Positions 37,367 to 44,930 of a stretch of DNA of 59,192 nt are shown piece after piece; position 1 is the first letter of the stretch, and each line of letters begins with the position of its first letter. The position numbers and the translations under genes were made by a program. Source of the stretch: Bacteroidales bacterium (GTDB lineage: Bacteria > Bacteroidota > Bacteroidia > Bacteroidales > F082). The notes under the pieces were generated by a model. The model searched no databases. It saw only the letters and a list, made by a program, of their open reading frames with translations, and was not told the DNA's origin. The stretch lies in NCBI GenBank assembly GCA_024681295.1, contig JAILBC010000170.1:1-59192 (forward strand), in the 5' to 3' direction.

Positions 37367-37945
37367 ATGAATGAAGATAAAGATTTTCTGCGACAAGACA
37401 GCAATTATCGGACGCTATGGGCGTTCCAAAAGGCTGAATGCATCTATGACGTTACCTATTATTTTGCTCACCAATTCCTTAGGTATAATGACCGTACTAT
37501 AGATCAAATGATCCAAGCAGCCCGATCAGGAAAACAAAATCTTGCTGAAGGAAACATTGATGGTATTGCGTCCCGAGAGATGGAGTTGAGACTAACAAAT
37601 GTGAATAGAGCCTCTCTTCATGAACTCCTTCTTGATTATGAGGATTACCTACGTGTTCGTGGGCTGGAGCAGTGGGAGTATAACGATCCTCGTTGTCTAC
37701 AAACACGTGCTTTTTGTAGAACACATCTAGATTCGGCTGTTTACCGGGAGAAAGTAAAAGAACGTTCTGACGAAACAATAGCCAATATTGCCATTACGCT
37801 TATCCATCAATGCGATGCTCTCATTCGTGGTCTGATTGAATGGATAAAACGCGACTTTATGGAAAAAGGTGGGAGAAAAGAGGAGATGTATCGAGCGAGG
37901 AAGAGTTCTAGAAAAAGGGATGGGTTTAATGGGCCAAATGGGTAA
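37367..37945 (+). CDS. Four-helix-bundle (S23 / 23S intervening-sequence type) protein
   Basis: Protein of 192 residues of the S23-like four-helix-bundle family: LWAFQKAECIYDVTYYFA, QMIQAARSGKQNLAEG and the SLHELLLDYEDYLR block are its typical helices, followed by the extra C-terminal helix (suffix) seen in a Bacteroidota subgroup. Relatives are encoded inside intervening sequences of 23S rRNA genes or stand alone; their function is unknown. There is no rRNA around this one. The last residues, RDGFNGPNG, are encoded by the left arm of a long palindrome that also contains the stop codon. It is a single plus-strand gene between two minus-strand operons, as a late insertion would be. Confidence 0.82.
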   Translation: MNEDKDFLRQDSNYRTLWAFQKAECIYDVTYYFAHQFLRYNDRTIDQMIQAARSGKQNLAEGNIDGIASREMELRLTNVNRASLHELLLDYEDYLRVRGLEQWEYNDPRCLQTRAFCRTHLDSAVYREKVKERSDETIANIAITLIHQCDALIRGLIEWIKRDFMEKGGRKEEMYRARKSSRKRDGFNGPNG

Positions 37946-37970
37946 CTACCCATAAAGCCCATTAAACCCA
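37921..37970. repeat. Long palindrome overlapping the end of the four-helix-bundle gene
   Basis: A 14-bp outer stem (37921-37934 with 37957-37970, TGGGTTTAATGGGC) and a 7-bp inner stem (37938-37944 with 37947-37953) make a near-continuous hairpin. Another half unit TTAAACCCCATT follows to about 37982. It sits between converging genes and can act as a terminator for both, though T tracts are poor. Confidence 0.8.
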
Positions 37971-37989
37971 TTAAACCCCATTCTCTCGT

Positions 37990-38598
37990 TTACACAATCC
38001 CCGTGAACCCCATAAACGCCAGCGCCAGAATGCCAGCAGTGATGAGGGCGATGGGGGTGCCTTTCATGCCCTTGGGGGGCTCCATGAGGTCGATGTGCTC
38101 GCGGATGCCAGAGAAGATGATCAAAGCCAGTGCGAAACCGAGGGCGATGCCGACGGCGTAGACCACCGACTCGCCAAGGCTCAGCAAGGAGGCAGCCTGG
38201 CCTTCAACAAAAGCGAATTCCTTGGTGACCACGGTCAACGAAACGCCCAAGACAGCGCAGTTGGTGGTGATCAAAGGGAGAAACACGCCTAGGGCAGTAT
38301 AGAGAGAGGGACTAATCTTCTTCAGGATGATTTCCACCATCTGCACCAAGGCGGCGATGATCAGGATGAAGGCGATGGTCTGTAAGAACTTGTCCAAGCC
38401 CAGAGGCATCAGGATGTAACGGTTGGTCAGCCAAGTCACGAGGGTGGCGAGAGTCAGCACAAAGATGACGGCGGCACCCATACCCAATGCAGTCGAAGTC
38501 TTCTTGGAGGTGCCCAGGAAGGGGCAGATGCCCAGGAACTGGGAGAAGATCACGTTGTTGACCAATACGGTCGAGAGGATGATGATAAGGTATTTCAT
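37990..38598 (-). CDS. rnfA: Rnf complex subunit RnfA
   Basis: Integral membrane subunit of the Rnf ferredoxin:NAD+ oxidoreductase, 202 residues, six predicted helices. The two Cys that bind the membrane-embedded iron-sulfur cluster are seen in QFLGICPFLG (residue 25) and TTNCAVLGV (residue 112). The paralogous RnfE carries the matching pair. Last gene of the operon, 3 bases after rnfE. Confidence 0.96.
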   Translation of the reverse strand: MKYLIIILSTVLVNNVIFSQFLGICPFLGTSKKTSTALGMGAAVIFVLTLATLVTWLTNRYILMPLGLDKFLQTIAFILIIAALVQMVEIILKKISPSLYTALGVFLPLITTNCAVLGVSLTVVTKEFAFVEGQAASLLSLGESVVYAVGIALGFALALIIFSGIREHIDLMEPPKGMKGTPIALITAGILALAFMGFTGIV

Positions 38599-38601
38599 GG
38601 C

Positions 38602-39195
38602 TTAGTGACTTTCTTTTTTGAGTTTGTTGACAATAGCGATAACGAAGCCGAGGCAGATGAAAGCGCCGGGAGGCAGGATGAACACCAGGATCTTGGCGGT
38701 CTCAGGCAGGATGCTCAGTCCGAAGATGGAGCCGTTGCCGAGGAACTCACGGATGCAACCCAGCAGCGTCAGTGCGAGGGTGAAGCCAAGGCCCATGCCG
38801 AGTCCGTCGAGCATCGATGGGAACACGGGATTCTTCGAAGCGAAAGCCTCAGCACGACCCAGCACGATGCAGTTCACCACAATCAAGGGGATGAAGAGGC
38901 CTAGAGTCTCATAGATGTCGGGCACATAGGCCTGCATCAGCAGCTGCACCAGGGTCACGAACGAGGCGATGACCACGATGAAGCAGGGGATACGCACCTT
39001 GTCGGGGATGAAGCCTTTCAAGAGTGAAATGAAGATGTTTGAAAGCACCAGCACGAAGGTGGTGGCCAGGCCCATGGACATGCCGTTGATGGCGCTGGTG
39101 GTCGTTGCCAAGGTGGGGCAGCAACCCAGTAGGAGCACCAGAATCGGGTTTTCTTTGACGAGGCCTTTGGTGAAGGTTTGCAAATTGTTACTCAT
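38602..39195 (-). CDS. rnfE: Rnf complex subunit RnfE
   Basis: Membrane subunit of 197 residues, paralogue of RnfA in inverted topology. Cys motifs are LLLGCCPTLA near residue 25 and VVNCIVLGRAEAFA near 105. The frame is open to 39285, but the extra residues are basic, overlap rnfG, and do not match the family; ATG 39195 (MSNNLQTFTKG) is preferred and overlaps the end of rnfG by 8 bases. Confidence 0.95.
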   Translation of the reverse strand: MSNNLQTFTKGLVKENPILVLLLGCCPTLATTTSAINGMSMGLATTFVLVLSNIFISLLKGFIPDKVRIPCFIVVIASFVTLVQLLMQAYVPDIYETLGLFIPLIVVNCIVLGRAEAFASKNPVFPSMLDGLGMGLGFTLALTLLGCIREFLGNGSIFGLSILPETAKILVFILPPGAFICLGFVIAIVNKLKKESH

Positions 39196-39844
39196 TTTCA
39201 GTTCCTCCTTCCTCAGTTTCGATTTCCTCCGCTTCGGGGATGATCTCCTCGACGGCGGGAGTGAATTGGTTTTTGTTGGCTTCAAATGCGTTATAGGCTT
39301 TGTTGACGGCCTTCGAGAAGGCTCTCGAGGTGATGGTGGCCGCGGTGATGGCGTCCACGTCGCCGCCGTCCTTCTTGACGGTCAGCTTGAACGAAGCCGG
39401 GTTCTTGTCGACGAACTGGTCTTTGAAGGGACCGGTCATGTTGGCACCGAGGCCCGGGGTCTCGCTGTGGGAGAGTACTGAGGTACCTTTGATGGTGCCG
39501 TCGGCAAGGAAGCCGACCATCATCTCGATCTTACCGCCGAAACCTCCCTCGCTGGTCTTGATGGCGGCGCCTTTGAAGTTGCCTTGGGCGTCGTAGGCCA
39601 GGTTGCAGGGGAAGGTGGTGGTGACACCGTTTTCAGTATAACTCAGTGTGTCGGCCTTATAGGTGATCTCGCCTTCCAGAGGCAGCACGGCCTGGATGGC
39701 GGCTTGGTTTTTCTTCAGGTCAACCTCGGCGATGGCATCTTTAGTGAAACTGTAAACCAGTCCCAGCACGCCACCGGAGACAGCCGTGATGACGAACAAC
39801 GCCAGCAGCATGTTGATCAATGTGGATTCTTTCTTCTTAGCCAT
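39188..39844 (-). CDS. rnfG: Rnf complex FMN-binding subunit RnfG
   Basis: Protein of 218 residues with one N-terminal membrane helix (about 10-30) and a periplasmic FMN-binding domain. The covalent flavin site lies in DAITAATITSRAF (about residues 166-178); in the family the usual core is SGATxT, here TAATIT with Ala for Gly, but the FMN-bearing Thr is kept. HSETPGLGANMTG is the second typical motif. The C-terminus is an acidic tail rich in Glu. It lies 5 bases after rnfD and overlaps rnfE by 8 bases. Confidence 0.95.
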   Translation of the reverse strand: MAKKKESTLINMLLALFVITAVSGGVLGLVYSFTKDAIAEVDLKKNQAAIQAVLPLEGEITYKADTLSYTENGVTTTFPCNLAYDAQGNFKGAAIKTSEGGFGGKIEMMVGFLADGTIKGTSVLSHSETPGLGANMTGPFKDQFVDKNPASFKLTVKKDGGDVDAITAATITSRAFSKAVNKAYNAFEANKNQFTPAVEEIIPEAEEIETEEGGTENE

Positions 39845-39849
39845 GGCGT

Positions 39850-40845
39850 TTATTGTTTAGAGGGTTTGACAGTGCCGAACACCTGGGGCTTGAAGGCCTT
39901 GTTGATGAGCGGCGTGAAAGCATTCATGATCAAGATGGCGAACGACACGCCTTCGGGGTAGGCACCCCAGAGACGGATCACCACGGTGATGGCACCGACG
40001 CCGAAGCCAAATAGGATCTTGCCTTTGGTGGTCATCGGGGTGGTTACCATGTCGGTCGCCATGAAGAAGGCGCCGAGGATGAGACCTCCGTAGACGATGT
40101 GGTACCACGGGGCGATGTAGTGGATCGGGTCGATGAGGTAGAAGATGCCGGTGAACACGAACACGGTGAGCAGGATGCTCAGCGGCGTGGCGATGTCGAT
40201 GACCTTACGGCAGATGAGGTAGATGGCTCCGAGCAGCAGGGCGATGGCGCAAATCTCGCCGAAGGCGCCTCCGCGGTTACCGAGCACCATGTCGAGGAAC
40301 TGCATGTTGTCGAGTTGGGACAGGGTCTCGGCTCCCGACTCCTTCAGGATGCCCAGCGGGGTGGGACCCGTGACGGCGTCAGCGAAGAAGCCTTTGCTGA
40401 AGATAGGCTGGACCTGAGGCCAGGTGGTCATGGCGGTCGGGAACGACACGAGCATGAACACACGGCCTACCAGAGCCGGGTTGAAGGGGTTCTTGCCCAA
40501 GCCGCCGAAGGCCATCTTGCCGATGCCGATGGCAACGACGCTGCCTACGATGGCCATCCAAACGGGAAGGTTGGCCGGCACGTTGAAAGCCAGCAGCAGA
40601 CCTGTCAGGGCGGCAGATCCGTCATTGATGGTGATGGGGCCTTTGATGAGGAACATCTGGATGAGCCACTCGGTAAGCATGCAGGTGATGACCGTCACAA
40701 GGGTCAACCTAAGTGCATACCAGCCGAAATAATAAAGCGCCACAAGCAAGGCGGGAATCAGCGCGAGGATGACGCGGTACATGATCTTCCTCGTGTTCTC
40801 TGTCGAGTGTACATGTGGCGAGCCGGATATCGTATAATTATTCAT
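39850..40845 (-). CDS. rnfD: Rnf complex membrane subunit RnfD
   Basis: Integral membrane protein of about 331 residues with about ten helices. The family signatures DGSAALTGLLLAFNVP and GLGKNPFNPALVGRVF are present; the FMN-bearing Thr is expected in the loop with MATDMVTTPMT. The frame can be read from a TTG at 40851, but ATG 40845 (MNNYTISGSPHVHS) is more likely and lies 6 bases after rnfC. Confidence 0.95.
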   Translation of the reverse strand: MNNYTISGSPHVHSTENTRKIMYRVILALIPALLVALYYFGWYALRLTLVTVITCMLTEWLIQMFLIKGPITINDGSAALTGLLLAFNVPANLPVWMAIVGSVVAIGIGKMAFGGLGKNPFNPALVGRVFMLVSFPTAMTTWPQVQPIFSKGFFADAVTGPTPLGILKESGAETLSQLDNMQFLDMVLGNRGGAFGEICAIALLLGAIYLICRKVIDIATPLSILLTVFVFTGIFYLIDPIHYIAPWYHIVYGGLILGAFFMATDMVTTPMTTKGKILFGFGVGAITVVIRLWGAYPEGVSFAILIMNAFTPLINKAFKPQVFGTVKPSKQ

Positions 40846-40851
40846 GGTCAA

Positions 40852-42207
40852 TTATTTTTGATTTCTTGCTTTAATAATAGCTCCAGTTTTGGCTTTACCA
40901 TAGCGGATGTAGTCAAGCAACGGAATGTTGGCCGGGCAGGTGTACTCGCAGGAGCCGCATTCGATGCAGTCCATGATGTGGTTCTTTTCGGTCTCGTCGA
41001 AGTCGTTGAGCTTGGCCACCTTGTGGAGCAGGAAAGGCTGCAGTCCCATGGGGCAGGCCTTGGCGCAGCGGCCGCAGCGGATGCAGTTGGTCTGGCGGCG
41101 GTCCTGAGCATCGCGAAGCGTCATCAGAAGGATACCGGAAGTGCCTTTCATGGTGGGGAAGCTGGTCACGGAGACCGACTTACCCATCATGGGACCGCCG
41201 TTGATGACGTCGGTGATGTCTTCGGGCAGACCGCCAGCGGCCTCGATGAGGAGGTCGGCAGGCACGCCGAAGCGGCAACGGAAGTTCGAAGGCTTCTTGA
41301 TGGATTTGCCAGTGACGGTGACGATGCGCTCAATCAGAGGCTTGTTCTTCTGGACGGCCTCATAGATGGCGAAGGTGGAAGCCACGTTGACCACCACGCA
41401 GCCCGTCTCGATGGGTAGCTTGCCCGAGGGGACCTCGCGGCCGGTGATGGCCTTGATGATTTGCTTCTCGCCGCCTTGCGGGTATTTGGTCTTCAAGGGT
41501 TGCACCTCGATGCCGGCATAGCGTTCGGGATGTGCCTTGATGGTCTTCTCAAGCAGTTCGATGGCGGGCATCTTGTTGGTCTCGATGCCGATGATGCCGT
41601 GTTCAGTGCCCACGCCTTTCATGACGATTTTGACGCCCATGAGGAACTCCTGAGTCTTCTCAAGGAGGAGACGGTAGTCGCAGGTAAGGTAGGGCTCGCA
41701 CTCGGCGGCGTTGATGATGACATATTCGGCTTTTTTGCCTTCGGGTACCATCATTTTGACGTGGGTGGGGAAGGTGGCGCCGCCCATGCCGACGATGCCG
41801 CATTCCTTCACTTTGTCGATGATGGCCTTGCCGTCCAACTTGATGTCGGTGAGCAGCTCATCGGTGACGATGATGCCGGGGGCCCATTCGTCTTGTTCCT
41901 CGCGGTCGATGAAGACAGCGGGTTTATAGTATCCGGTGTGGTCCATCACGACGTCGATCTTGGCGACGGTGCCGGTGGCGGGGGAGTGGACGTTGGCGGA
42001 GACGAAGCCTTTGGCGGTGCCGATGAGTTGTCCGGTCAGCACGCGGTCGCCTTTGTTGACGATGCAATCAGCCGGTGCACCAAGGCATTGTCCCAGGGGG
42101 ACGATGATCTGCTTGGGCATCGGGAAGTCTTGTATGGGCTGGTCGGCCGAGAATTTGTTCTCCTCGGGATGGACGCCGCCCTTTTTGAAAGTCTTTATGG
42201 GATTCAT
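40852..42207 (-). CDS. rnfC: Rnf complex subunit RnfC (NADH site)
   Basis: Peripheral cytoplasmic subunit of 451 residues that binds NADH, FMN and two [4Fe-4S] clusters. It opens with KTFKKGGVHPEENK, the RnfC signature, has a Gly-rich flavin/NADH region (GIVGMGGATFPTHVKM) and two C-terminal cluster motifs, CIRCGRCAKACP and CIECGSCEYTCP. The C-terminus is short and lacks the long Ala-rich extension of proteobacterial RnfC. It overlaps rnfB by 4 bases. Confidence 0.96.
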   Translation of the reverse strand: MNPIKTFKKGGVHPEENKFSADQPIQDFPMPKQIIVPLGQCLGAPADCIVNKGDRVLTGQLIGTAKGFVSANVHSPATGTVAKIDVVMDHTGYYKPAVFIDREEQDEWAPGIIVTDELLTDIKLDGKAIIDKVKECGIVGMGGATFPTHVKMMVPEGKKAEYVIINAAECEPYLTCDYRLLLEKTQEFLMGVKIVMKGVGTEHGIIGIETNKMPAIELLEKTIKAHPERYAGIEVQPLKTKYPQGGEKQIIKAITGREVPSGKLPIETGCVVVNVASTFAIYEAVQKNKPLIERIVTVTGKSIKKPSNFRCRFGVPADLLIEAAGGLPEDITDVINGGPMMGKSVSVTSFPTMKGTSGILLMTLRDAQDRRQTNCIRCGRCAKACPMGLQPFLLHKVAKLNDFDETEKNHIMDCIECGSCEYTCPANIPLLDYIRYGKAKTGAIIKARNQK

Positions 42208-43094
42208 GCTGTGACGGGTTTTTCAAGTTCGACTTTAGGAGCTTCAGCAGGCTGTTCTGCTTTGGGCTTCGGAGTGGGGAAGTTGACGGTGTGGATGGCT
42301 CCACGTGGGCACACCTTGGCGCATTTACCGCAGGTCTTGCACTTTGCGGGGTCGATGTAGGCGAGGTTGCCTTTCATCTCGATGGCTCCGAAGGGGCATT
42401 CCTTCAGGCACTTCTGGCAGCCGATGCAGCCGGCGGAGCAGTTCTTGACGACCAAGGCACCCTTGTCGGTGTTGGAGCAGCAGACGTAGATGCGGCGGTC
42501 GTTCTTACCTCTAGGGCGGATCTCGATGATGCCGCGCGGACAGGTGCGGGCGCAGACGCCGCAACCCACGCACTTGTCGGGGTCGACGACGGGCAGTCCC
42601 GTCTCCTTGTCGATGTGCAGGGCACCGAAGTTGCATTTCTTCACGCAGTCGCCCAGTCCCATGCAGCCTTTGGAGCAGCCGCCCTTGCCGGCGTAGAGGG
42701 TACTAGCGAAGGCACAGATGTCGGCGCCTTCGTAATGCACCTTGGCGGGTGAGTTCTGGCAGCTGCCGTTGCAGCGTACCACAGCGATCTTAGGCTCGAA
42801 GGCGGCAGCGGTGAGCCCGAGGACAGCGGCCACCTTGCCCATATCGGTGCCGGGGCAGGCCAGACCGTCGATGTTGCCCTTCTCGGCGGCTTGCTTCACG
42901 CAGGCCTCAGCCAAGGCACGGCAGCCAGCAAAGCCGCAGCCACCGCAGTTGGCACCAGGCAGACAGGCCTCCGCCTCGTCGATGAGGGGGTTCTCCTCGA
43001 CCTTGAACTTCTGGGCCACGATGTAAAGCACCACGGCCAACACAGCGCCAAGCACTCCGAGAACAATCAATGAAATTAGTAGAGTGTGACTCAT
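42204..43094 (-). CDS. rnfB: Rnf complex ferredoxin-like subunit RnfB
   Basis: Electron-entry subunit of 296 residues: an N-terminal membrane anchor (about 5-27), a four-Cys domain with CLPGANCGGCGFAGC (about 43-57), and several [4Fe-4S] motifs, including CVGCGVCARTCPRG, CIGCQKCLKECPFG and CKTCGKCAKVCPRG. It takes electrons from reduced ferredoxin. The C-terminus is a Pro/Glu/Lys-rich tail. The operon order BCDGEA matches that of Bacteroides and drives Na+ or H+ export coupled to ferredoxin oxidation. Confidence 0.96.
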   Translation of the reverse strand: MSHTLLISLIVLGVLGAVLAVVLYIVAQKFKVEENPLIDEAEACLPGANCGGCGFAGCRALAEACVKQAAEKGNIDGLACPGTDMGKVAAVLGLTAAAFEPKIAVVRCNGSCQNSPAKVHYEGADICAFASTLYAGKGGCSKGCMGLGDCVKKCNFGALHIDKETGLPVVDPDKCVGCGVCARTCPRGIIEIRPRGKNDRRIYVCCSNTDKGALVVKNCSAGCIGCQKCLKECPFGAIEMKGNLAYIDPAKCKTCGKCAKVCPRGAIHTVNFPTPKPKAEQPAEAPKVELEKPVTA

Positions 43095-43135
43095 TATGTA
43101 GGAAATTTTAAATTGTTTTCAATTTTTGCAATCTG

Positions 43136-43143
43136 CAAAAATA
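43136..43143 (-). promoter_or_regulatory. -7 promoter element before rnfB
   Basis: TATTTTTG on the minus strand, 41 bases before the rnfB start in the 54-base gap after rseC. It suggests rnfBCDGEA has a start site of its own beside the one for rseC. Confidence 0.5.
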
Positions 43144-43148
43144 AAAAT

Positions 43149-43562
43149 TTATTCAATACGATATTCAAAACGACGCTTCAATTTCTCGCGCTGGGTGTAA
43201 AGAATAATATAATAAGGTACCAAAGCCGCGATGCCGATGAGGGCCGACAAGCCCTCGCCCAAACCCAGTCCTAGGCAGACGAAAAGGGCTGCTAGCAGAA
43301 TGATGATGGGGATGAGGTAGGCCAAAACAGCCGCCTTGTTTCCCTGGCCGATGGCCATGATCACCTTTACCTTCTGCATCAACTGGAATTCCTGGCCTTC
43401 GGGCCGTGGTACGGTGAGGATTTTCTCGGCTTGCTCGCCCATGCCGCAGGCATTCTTGGCATGACATAAGGCGCAGGCACTCTGTGAGACAATCTTGACT
43501 TCCAGCAAATCGTCGGTGATCTTGGTAATCACCCCTTCATGTGAGATGGTTTCTTCGCTCAT
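43149..43562 (-). CDS. rseC: RseC/SoxR-reducing-system family membrane protein
   Basis: Protein of 137 residues with an N-terminal cytoplasmic part carrying four Cys (SQSACALCHAKNACGMG, about residues 28-44) and two membrane helices (about 80-97 and 105-123). This is the RseC layout; in many bacteria rseC accompanies rnf/rsx genes and the product is thought to help maintain SoxR or related regulators in reduced form. The open frame extends to 44348 but that part is antisense to the YihY gene; ATG 43562 (MSEETISHEG) is the evident start. Confidence 0.9.
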   Translation of the reverse strand: MSEETISHEGVITKITDDLLEVKIVSQSACALCHAKNACGMGEQAEKILTVPRPEGQEFQLMQKVKVIMAIGQGNKAAVLAYLIPIIILLAALFVCLGLGLGEGLSALIGIAALVPYYIILYTQREKLKRRFEYRIE

Positions 43563-43580
43563 GGCGTGAATTTTTGTTTG

Positions 43581-43588
43581 CAAAGTTA
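43581..43588 (-). promoter_or_regulatory. -7 promoter element before rseC
   Basis: TAACTTTG on the minus strand, 18 bases before the rseC ATG. It lies only 9 bases from the divergent element for the YihY gene, so the two promoters must overlap. Confidence 0.55.
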
Positions 43589-43597
43589 GTTTTTTTT

Positions 43598-43605
43598 TAA
43601 TTTTG
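43598..43605 (+). promoter_or_regulatory. Promoter before the YihY/BrkB gene
   Basis: TAATTTTG with a TTTG at 43577-43580, 17 bases upstream, a textbook Bacteroidota -33/-7 pair. The leader to the ATG at 43626 is about 14 bases. Confidence 0.65.
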
Positions 43606-43625
43606 CACATTAATACAAGTGGTTT

Positions 43626-44921
43626 ATGTGGATTAAGCGAAAATACGAAGCCATAAAAGAGTGGTACCATAAGGACGACAACTTTCTTCGGAAGGTGCGT
43701 TTCCCCGGCACAAAACTTTCTTTGCTGGAAGTGGTTACCGAATTCTTCAAGCTCTTTACCAAAGGCCGCACCATCGACCGTGCAGCCGGTGTGGCATTCA
43801 ACTTTTTTGTGGCCCTCTTCCCTCTGCTGCTTTTCTTTTTCACGCTGATTCCCTACATTCCGATACCCCATCTTTATGAGCGGGTGATGATGCTTATCAA
43901 GGACTTTCTCATTCCTTCGGGAACTCTCGATTATGTGACGAATACTATCGACGGCATCATGAACCAACCACACGATGGGTTGCTGTCCATTAGTATTATC
44001 CTGTGCTTGGTGTTCGGCTCGAGTGGGGTTGTGGCTTTCTTTAGCGGTTTTCGTAATGTGTATGCCAACTACGTGACAGACAAAGGCTTGACCCTGAAAG
44101 GCTGGGTCATCCAACGTTGTTTCGCCATCCTCATGCTGTTGATCATCGGCATGTTGATTGTGCTTTCCATCCTCTTGATTTCTTTGGGTGGCAATGCGCT
44201 GAAGTTTTTGGTTACCCATGAGATCCTTGCCCAAGGTAAATTCCTGTTCTACCTTTTCAACGTTTTGCGTTGGATTATCGCTATCTTCGCCCTTTGCTTC
44301 GGTATCGCCATCCTCTATTATTTCGGCAATGTAAGGTATGATGAACATTACCGCAAGGAACTGAAACGTCCCAAGGTGGTCAAAAAGAAAATCAAGAGAT
44401 ACCGTGATTTCGTCATCTTCAGTCCCGGTACCATTTTGGCGACAACCTTGTTTGTGTTTGGAACTATCGGATTCAATACTTATATTTCAAATTTTTCTAA
44501 ATATAACGTATTGTATGGCTCCATCGGAACCCTAATCATCCTTTTACTGTGGATCTGGATTGTAGCCATCCTTATCCTGACTGGAAACGACCTGAACTCA
44601 GGTATTCGCCGCAAGGCCGATAAACTGAGCGCCGCGGAGGATAGCACCCGTAAAAAGCAGATTGTAATCGATTCCTTGAGGAAAGCGATTCAAGGTCACG
44701 AGCAGGCAATTGAGAACAGAAACGGAAAGATTGAGCGCTACCGCAAGGAGATCAAGGATAAGGAGGTGATTATCCACGACTTGGAGGAAGAAAACAAGGA
44801 TAGTGAATTGATTATCAGTGCCTATCAGGCTTTTGTGGAACAGTCGATGCGTGAGGCGGATCAGCAAAGCATGGAGTCCGATTCGATGCGGGAACTGGTT
44901 GCTGACGATAAGAATGAATAA
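43626..44921 (+). CDS. YihY/virulence factor BrkB family membrane protein
   Basis: Inner membrane protein of 431 residues with six predicted helices between about 50 and 325. The family block is RAAGVAFNFFVALFPLLLFF near residue 53 and GSSGVVAFFSGFRNVYAN near 135. The function of YihY proteins is unsettled (not RNase BN, despite old names). The C-terminal 100 residues are a charged coiled coil (about 330-425; repeated Glu/Lys/Ile heptads), longer than in most relatives. The flippase gene starts 9 bases after its stop. Confidence 0.88.
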   Translation: MWIKRKYEAIKEWYHKDDNFLRKVRFPGTKLSLLEVVTEFFKLFTKGRTIDRAAGVAFNFFVALFPLLLFFFTLIPYIPIPHLYERVMMLIKDFLIPSGTLDYVTNTIDGIMNQPHDGLLSISIILCLVFGSSGVVAFFSGFRNVYANYVTDKGLTLKGWVIQRCFAILMLLIIGMLIVLSILLISLGGNALKFLVTHEILAQGKFLFYLFNVLRWIIAIFALCFGIAILYYFGNVRYDEHYRKELKRPKVVKKKIKRYRDFVIFSPGTILATTLFVFGTIGFNTYISNFSKYNVLYGSIGTLIILLLWIWIVAILILTGNDLNSGIRRKADKLSAAEDSTRKKQIVIDSLRKAIQGHEQAIENRNGKIERYRKEIKDKEVIIHDLEEENKDSELIISAYQAFVEQSMREADQQSMESDSMRELVADDKNE

Positions 44922-44930
44922 GCCGTTGAT

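Noticed and set aside
37367..37945. Accessory (Avd) protein of a diversity-generating retroelement
   Set aside because: Avd shares the four-helix fold, but there is no reverse transcriptase or template/variable repeat pair nearby.
40099..41418. A 439-codon open frame on the plus strand opposite rnfD and rnfC
   Set aside because: It is antisense to two unmistakable Rnf genes, starts mid-gene and is His/Asp/Glu-rich in the way expected of a reverse-complement reading of GC-rich coding DNA.
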